The notes below the pieces were generated by a model. That model worked only from the letters and a program-made list of their open reading frames with translations. It made no database searches and was not told where the DNA came from. 10,515 bases of DNA from CAZNNH01 sp964574335. Its GTDB lineage: Bacteria; Acidobacteriota; Vicinamibacteria; Fen-336. Of this stretch, positions 6,828 through 10,515 are shown piece by piece. Within the stretch, counting starts at the first letter, position 1. Every line of letters begins with the position of its first letter. Made by a program: the position numbers and the translations under genes. The stretch covers positions 1 to 10,515 of the forward strand of contig CAZNNH010000205.1 of NCBI GenBank assembly GCA_964574335.1. The letters run 5' to 3'.

Positions 6828-7709
6828 CTATGAACGCAGGTGCTGAACGGCGTCCTTGTAGCGACGCGACACCGGCGCCTGAAGGCCGCCGCACAGGTGG
6901 GCTCGGAAGTCCCCCGTCCCCGACGCGACGATCGACTGCACCTGGGCGAGCGCGATCAACCACGAGCGGTGGACGCGGGCGAAGCCCAACCCGGCGAGCC
7001 TTGCCTCGACCTCGCCCAGCGTGGCGCGGAGCATCAGAGGCTTCGCGCCGACCCGGAACACCTCGACGTAGTTCCCCGCGGCCCGCACGGCAACGATTGC
7101 CCCACAGTCGAGGGCGACCTCCCGGGCCCCGTCGCGGATCGTGATCCGCCCCTCGCCAGGTGCTGGAGGGGCCGGGACCAGGACCGGCGCGGCGAGCCGC
7201 CGTTCCACGTCGCGCAGCAAGTTGAGGACGGTGACGATGAGAAGAAACGATACGACGTCCTTGCGCAGCTCGTACAGGAGCTCCGTGGGCAGCGAACCGA
7301 ACACATACGGCCCCAGCGCGATGGCGTAGACCACCTTGCGCAGCGCCACCATCCCGGCCACGTGCAGGATGCTGAAGCCCAGGGCCGACGCCGCGTAGAT
7401 CGCCAGGGTTGCCGCCCGAGGACGGTCCGACCAGGGCCTCCGGTGGACGAGCCACACCAGCGCCGGCAGGACGGCCAGGGTGGCGAGCAGGCTAGTGGCC
7501 TCCCAGGTGAAGGGCTCCCAGGACCGGAACGCGACCCGATGGCGCTGGAGATCACGCGCCGTGGAGAGGGAGTTCATCAGGGCAATGAAGCCGCCCACGG
7601 CGATCCACGCGATCCAGAATCCCGCGCGACCGGGGCTGAGGCTCAGCCCCGCCGGTCCCGGATCGATCGCCGCTCGTCCCGCCGCAGGCCGCTCGATGGG
7701 GCTAGTCAC
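6828..7709 (-). CDS. Membrane-anchored LytTR-family transcriptional regulator
   Basis: A one-component regulator that would sit in the inner membrane and bind DNA through a LytTR domain. Seen in 293 residues: about four membrane helices (roughly 31-47, 70-88, 98-127 with breaks, 149-166), a proline-rich linker (about 174-186, PAPPAPGEG) and a LytTR domain (about 188-291) with the family landmarks RAAGNYVEVF, LRATLGEVEARL, GFARVHRSWLI and PVSRRYKDAV. There is no receiver (REC) domain and no histidine kinase beside it, so the signal is probably sensed by the membrane part. The start is GTG at 7709; an in-frame stop at 7740-7742 leaves no earlier start beyond that, and a start at M45 would remove the first helix. 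A weak GGGGA lies upstream. It is divergent from the acyltransferase gene (101 bp apart) and 74 bp upstream of the GH55-like gene on the same strand; both are plausible targets. Confidence 0.93.
   Translation of the reverse strand: MTSPIERPAAGRAAIDPGPAGLSLSPGRAGFWIAWIAVGGFIALMNSLSTARDLQRHRVAFRSWEPFTWEATSLLATLAVLPALVWLVHRRPWSDRPRAATLAIYAASALGFSILHVAGMVALRKVVYAIALGPYVFGSLPTELLYELRKDVVSFLLIVTVLNLLRDVERRLAAPVLVPAPPAPGEGRITIRDGAREVALDCGAIVAVRAAGNYVEVFRVGAKPLMLRATLGEVEARLAGLGFARVHRSWLIALAQVQSIVASGTGDFRAHLCGGLQAPVSRRYKDAVQHLRS
7631..7651. repeat. Perfect 10-bp-arm palindrome inside the LytTR coding start
   Basis: CGGGGCTGAG and CTCAGCCCCG flank a single central G. The palindrome lies in codons about 20-27 of the LytTR gene, in the poorly conserved stretch before the first membrane helix. 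It could be an autoregulatory operator or an mRNA stem. In GC-rich DNA one such palindrome in 10 kb is not strongly improbable by chance. Confidence 0.5.
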
Positions 7710-7810
7710 GCGCCCGTCCCCGCGCCAGAGATCCTCTCGTCACGAAGCGCAGCCGCCCGTCACACAGGGGTTGCGGCGGAAGGCGCGCTGTCGCGACTAT
7801 CTCGCTGGCT
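7710..7810. promoter_or_regulatory. Divergent promoter region, LytTR regulator / acyltransferase
   Basis: This 101-bp gap must hold promoters for both flanking genes. A direct repeat with 9 of 12 positions identical (shared pattern C.CGTCAC..AG) occurs at 7736-7747 and 7756-7767, exactly 20 bp apart. LytTR proteins typically bind two imperfect direct repeats about two helical turns apart, so this is a candidate operator. A weak plus-strand promoter could be TTGCGG (7771-7776) with GACTAT (7795-7800), spacer 18. No Shine-Dalgarno precedes the acyltransferase ATG closely, so that message may be leaderless. Confidence 0.4.
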
Positions 7811-8995
7811 ATGAACACCAATACCCGCCTGCACTACCTCGACTGGCTGCGCGTTCTCGCCTTCGGCCTGCTCATCTTCTACCACACCGGGATGCTGTAC
7901 GTGACCTGGCCTTACCACGTGAAGAGCCCCCGAATCGTCCCCGGTGTCGAGTGGGCCATGATCCTGACCAACCCCTGGCGGCTTGCGTTGTTGTTCTTCA
8001 TCTCCGGCGTCGCCAGTCGGTTCCTGCTCGGCAAGCTGGGGCCAGGTCGCTTCGCGCGCGACCGTGTGACCCGGCTGCTGCCAACCCTGGTCTTCGGGAT
8101 GCTCGTCATCGTTCCGCCCCAGACGTACCTCGAGCTGGTTCAAGACGGACGCTGGAGCCGCGGCTACCTCGAGTTCTGGATCGAGCACTACCTGGCCGCG
8201 GATCGAGCGCTCGGCGTCCCCGTCCCGACCTGGAACCACCTCTGGTTCCTCGCCTATCTCCTCGTCTACTGCCTCGCCTTCGCGGCGGTCAGCGCCGCCT
8301 GGAGCCGACGACCAGCGGTCGACTGCCCCCTGGCCTTTCTGGTGCTGGGACCCGGGGTCTGGCTGGCTGTCGCGAACGTGCTCGCCAGCGAAGCCCGTCC
8401 CGACACCCATGCCCTCCTCGATGACTGGGCCGGGCACCTGCGCTGGATCGGCCTCTTCGTGGCAGGGCTGTTGGCGGCGCGCCGTGGCTCGTTCTGGGAG
8501 CTGCTACGCCGGCGTCGCCACAGCCTCGTCGGGCTCTCACTGGTGTCCGGAGGGGTGATGCTGGGGGTTCGTCTGCTGTTACACGCGGGCACCATCGGCG
8601 AGCGGTGGGACGGCCCGGCCTACGCCGTTGCCTCGGGCGTGTTCGGCTGGACGGCGATCCTGGCGATCGCCGGAATGGCCAGCCACCACCTGCGAAACCC
8701 GTCGCCGGTGCTGAGCTACCTCAATGTTGCGATCCTCCCCGTCTACATGCTCCACCAGACCGTCTTGATCCTGCTCGCGGTGGCCGTATTCCGAAGGGGC
8801 CTGCCCCTCTGGCTCGAAGGGGGACTGCTCGCGATGGCCACGCTGGGTATCAGCCTGGCGATCTACGAGGCTGCCATCCGGCGCTGGGCGCCCCTCCGTT
8901 TCCTGTTCGGGCTCAAGCGGGAAAGGGCGAGTGCTCACTCGGACCGCAGCGCCTGCATCGGATCCACCTGCGCCGCGCGTCGGGCCGGCACGTAG
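7811..8995 (+). CDS. AT3-family membrane acyltransferase (OpgC/OafA-like)
   Basis: AT3 proteins move acyl groups across or at the inner membrane onto carbohydrates such as glucans, O-antigen or exopolysaccharide. Seen in 394 residues: about ten hydrophobic segments, the opening HYLDWLRVLAFGLLIFYHTG with R14 and H25 in the family's R...H pattern, LFFISGVASRFLL (61-73), RVTRLLP (85-91), WNHLWFLAYLLVY (141-153) and the late LPVYMLHQTVLI (309-320). The HLWFL segment and short soluble tail resemble the glucan-modifying OpgC/MdoC branch, but the substrate cannot be fixed. There is no SGNH extension. The ATG at 7811 matches the family's N-terminus; no good Shine-Dalgarno is near it. The last 20 residues or so (after GLKRER) are encoded antisense to the end of the neighbouring permease and look unlike the family, as if the reading frame runs into that gene before meeting TAG. 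Confidence 0.92.
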   Translation: MNTNTRLHYLDWLRVLAFGLLIFYHTGMLYVTWPYHVKSPRIVPGVEWAMILTNPWRLALLFFISGVASRFLLGKLGPGRFARDRVTRLLPTLVFGMLVIVPPQTYLELVQDGRWSRGYLEFWIEHYLAADRALGVPVPTWNHLWFLAYLLVYCLAFAAVSAAWSRRPAVDCPLAFLVLGPGVWLAVANVLASEARPDTHALLDDWAGHLRWIGLFVAGLLAARRGSFWELLRRRRHSLVGLSLVSGGVMLGVRLLLHAGTIGERWDGPAYAVASGVFGWTAILAIAGMASHHLRNPSPVLSYLNVAILPVYMLHQTVLILLAVAVFRRGLPLWLEGGLLAMATLGISLAIYEAAIRRWAPLRFLFGLKRERASAHSDRSACIGSTCAARRAGT

Positions 8996-10515
8996 CAGGC
9001 GGTCGTGGCGGCGGCCGCCACCACGGCGACGATGGCGAGCCAGAAACGTGGGTCGGGGGCGCTGACCCCCAGCAGTCCCGGAAACCCCGCGCCCACGCTG
9101 CCGAGGACCCCGGCGAGACCCAACGTGGCGCCGAGGCCGATCCGGATCAAGCCGTCGCGAACCACCAGGCCCACCAGGCCTCGGGGAGACGCCCCCAGGG
9201 CGAGGCGGACGCCCATCTCGACCCGGCGCTCGCTCACCAATTGGCTCATCACGCCGAAGACGCCGATGATGGCGAGCAGCAGCGCCAGGCCGCCGCTGGC
9301 GCCCATCAGGTACAGCGGCACCGGGGCCTCTCCCCCCATCGGGTTCAGCTCCGACCCCACGGCATCCACGTGGCGCAGTCGAAGGCGGGGATCGGTTGCC
9401 TCGACGGCCTGGCGAACCTCTGCGAACAGGGGAGTCCCGCCACTCTCCGTCCGAGCGATGATGTTGAAGCCGGGCGTCGCTTCCTCTGTCCAGGGTCGAT
9501 AGAGCGCGTATCGGAAGTCGAGGACGTAGATCCCGTGCATTCCGTCGAGGCGGCCGAGCTCGACGGCATCCCGGGAGACGCCCACCACCGTGATGGGATC
9601 GGTCCTTCCCCGGTCCGCCACGTAGACCGTCTGCCCCACCGGGCTTCGGCCCGGCCACAGACGTGCGGCGAGGCCCTCGTTGACGACGGCCACCGGTGCG
9701 CCGGCATCACCGGCGTCGATGTCCCTGCCGAGCGTGATCGGAAGCCCCAGCGCCGCGAAGTAGCCGGGCTCGATCGGCACCTGCCGCGCGGTCAGCGTGG
9801 CCTCGGCCGGCGTGTCTCCCACGTGTACGGAGCCGCCACCGAAGGGCGGCTCCCCCAGCGTGACGCCACGGACGCCGGGAATGGCCGCCACCCGCTCCTC
9901 CAGCAGCCGGCGGAGGTTCGGGGCGGCTTCCTTGACCTCGGCCTCCGCCCAGCCCCTCTCCGGAGAGATCCGGGCCACGACCAGATGTTCCCCGTCGAAG
10001 TTGAGCTTCATCGAGCACAGGGCGGAGAAGAAGCTCCCGAACAGGAACGCGGTGACGACGAGACCGATAGCCAAGCCGACCTCGAGCACGGCGAAGAGGT
10101 CGCGCAGGTGGTAGCGGCCGACGCCGAAGAGCGGGCGGTGCAGGCTGGTCCGCAGCGAGTCGGCGACGCTCCTCCGAAGGCTGTGGACGAGCGGGGCGGC
10201 GCCGAAGAGAAGCGGCGTCAGCAGCGTCGCCGCTGCACAGAAGAGCAGGGTGGGGGCATCCAGGTCCATCCGAATGTCGATCGACGGCGGGAACAGGGCG
10301 CGGATCCCCTGCAGGCCGAAGAGCGCCAGGATGGCTCCGAGCAGGCCGCCCACGGCGGCGAGGAGCCCGCTCTCGACTAGGAGCTGGAGCGCGAGACGCC
10401 ATCTCGTGACCCCGAGCGCCAGACGGATGGCCATCTCCCGCTCCCGTTGGACCGCTCGCACCAGCAGCAGGCTGGCCACGTTGGCGCACCCGATCAGCAG
10501 CACCAGCAGCGCCGG
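8935..10515 (-). CDS. Second ADOP-type ABC transporter permease, N-terminus outside the window
   Basis: Visible are 526 C-terminal residues of a duplicated MacB/FtsX permease; relatives are near 800 residues, so about 270-280 are missing upstream. The frame is open to the right edge (PALLVLLIGCANVASLL). Seen in order: the first FtsX domain (REREMAIRLALGVTRWRL), a helix starting the second half (LRDLFAVLEVGLAIGLVV), a second periplasmic core (PGVRGVTLGEPPFGGGSVHV to about DAVGSELNP) and a second FtsX domain (GGLALLLAIIGVFGVMSQLV, RRVEMGVRLALGASPRGLV), ending PARRAAQVDPMQALRSE, a typical family end. GTG at 10503 is an internal valine, not a start. It is clearly a different protein from the left permease. 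No ATPase is seen nearby. Its 3' end overlaps the acyltransferase gene tail-to-tail by 61 bp. Confidence 0.95.
   Translation of the reverse strand, partial: PALLVLLIGCANVASLLLVRAVQREREMAIRLALGVTRWRLALQLLVESGLLAAVGGLLGAILALFGLQGIRALFPPSIDIRMDLDAPTLLFCAAATLLTPLLFGAAPLVHSLRRSVADSLRTSLHRPLFGVGRYHLRDLFAVLEVGLAIGLVVTAFLFGSFFSALCSMKLNFDGEHLVVARISPERGWAEAEVKEAAPNLRRLLEERVAAIPGVRGVTLGEPPFGGGSVHVGDTPAEATLTARQVPIEPGYFAALGLPITLGRDIDAGDAGAPVAVVNEGLAARLWPGRSPVGQTVYVADRGRTDPITVVGVSRDAVELGRLDGMHGIYVLDFRYALYRPWTEEATPGFNIIARTESGGTPLFAEVRQAVEATDPRLRLRHVDAVGSELNPMGGEAPVPLYLMGASGGLALLLAIIGVFGVMSQLVSERRVEMGVRLALGASPRGLVGLVVRDGLIRIGLGATLGLAGVLGSVGAGFPGLLGVSAPDPRFWLAIVAVVAAAATTACYVPARRAAQVDPMQALRSE

Noticed and set aside
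5293..6846. 517-codon plus-strand frame
   Set aside because: It is antisense to the GH55-like gene; the composition is rich in R, G, D and H with no domain or ribosome binding site.
6754..7455. Upstream extension of the GH55-like gene to a 1212-residue protein
   Set aside because: The extra 234 codons overlap the LytTR gene in another frame. A signal peptide with a strong Shine-Dalgarno fixes the start at 6753.
8605..10380. 591-codon plus-strand frame
   Set aside because: It runs antisense through the right permease and overlaps the acyltransferase in another frame; shadow of GC-rich coding.
8935..10515. Right permease as a truncated pseudogene starting at GTG 10503
   Set aside because: The frame stays open and family-like to the window edge, so the apparent start is only the limit of the window.

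Overview
The window is GC-rich and densely coding, and reads as a bacterial chromosome. Two large permeases of the duplicated MacB/FtsX type with no ATPase beside them (the 'ADOP' class, very common in Acidobacteriota) suggest Acidobacteriota or a similar GC-rich soil or sediment phylum. That placement is inference from gene content; there is no rRNA or other taxonomic marker here. I saw no tRNA, rRNA, CRISPR array, insertion sequence or integrase.

Layout, left to right: (1) 1-2393, minus: an ADOP permease, complete at its N-terminus and cut by the window edge a few residues before its C-terminus. (2) 2394-2647: a 254-bp gap with dyads and a strong unused Shine-Dalgarno that may serve a leader ORF. 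(3) 2648-3772, minus: a Fic-family protein with DUF4172, Fic core and winged helix. (4) 3773-3819: a 44-bp gap (plus the last codon of the next gene) carrying three copies of one 9-base word that can fold into two alternative hairpins, one covering the fic Shine-Dalgarno. (5) 3817-6753, minus: a secreted GH55-like double beta-helix protein fused to an SMP-30/NHL-type beta-propeller. (6) 6828-7709, minus: a four-helix membrane protein ending in a LytTR DNA-binding domain. (7) 7710-7810: a divergent intergenic region with a 20-bp-phased direct repeat. (8) 7811-8995, plus: a membrane acyltransferase of the AT3 family (OpgC/OafA-like). (9) 8935-10515, minus: the C-terminal two thirds of a second ADOP permease, overlapping the acyltransferase tail-to-tail by 61 bp.

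How the genes may work together (inference): the membrane LytTR protein probably controls the divergent acyltransferase and perhaps the GH55-like gene 74 bp downstream of itself. A secreted beta-1,3-glucanase-like protein beside an acyltransferase that modifies extracytoplasmic carbohydrate suggests a polysaccharide theme. The fic gene lies immediately behind the GH55-like gene and its translation appears to be gated by the repeat at their junction. The two permeases are probably separate transcription units. No well-known system explains the whole set; the most unusual items are the triple repeat at the GH55-fic junction and the GH55-propeller fusion.
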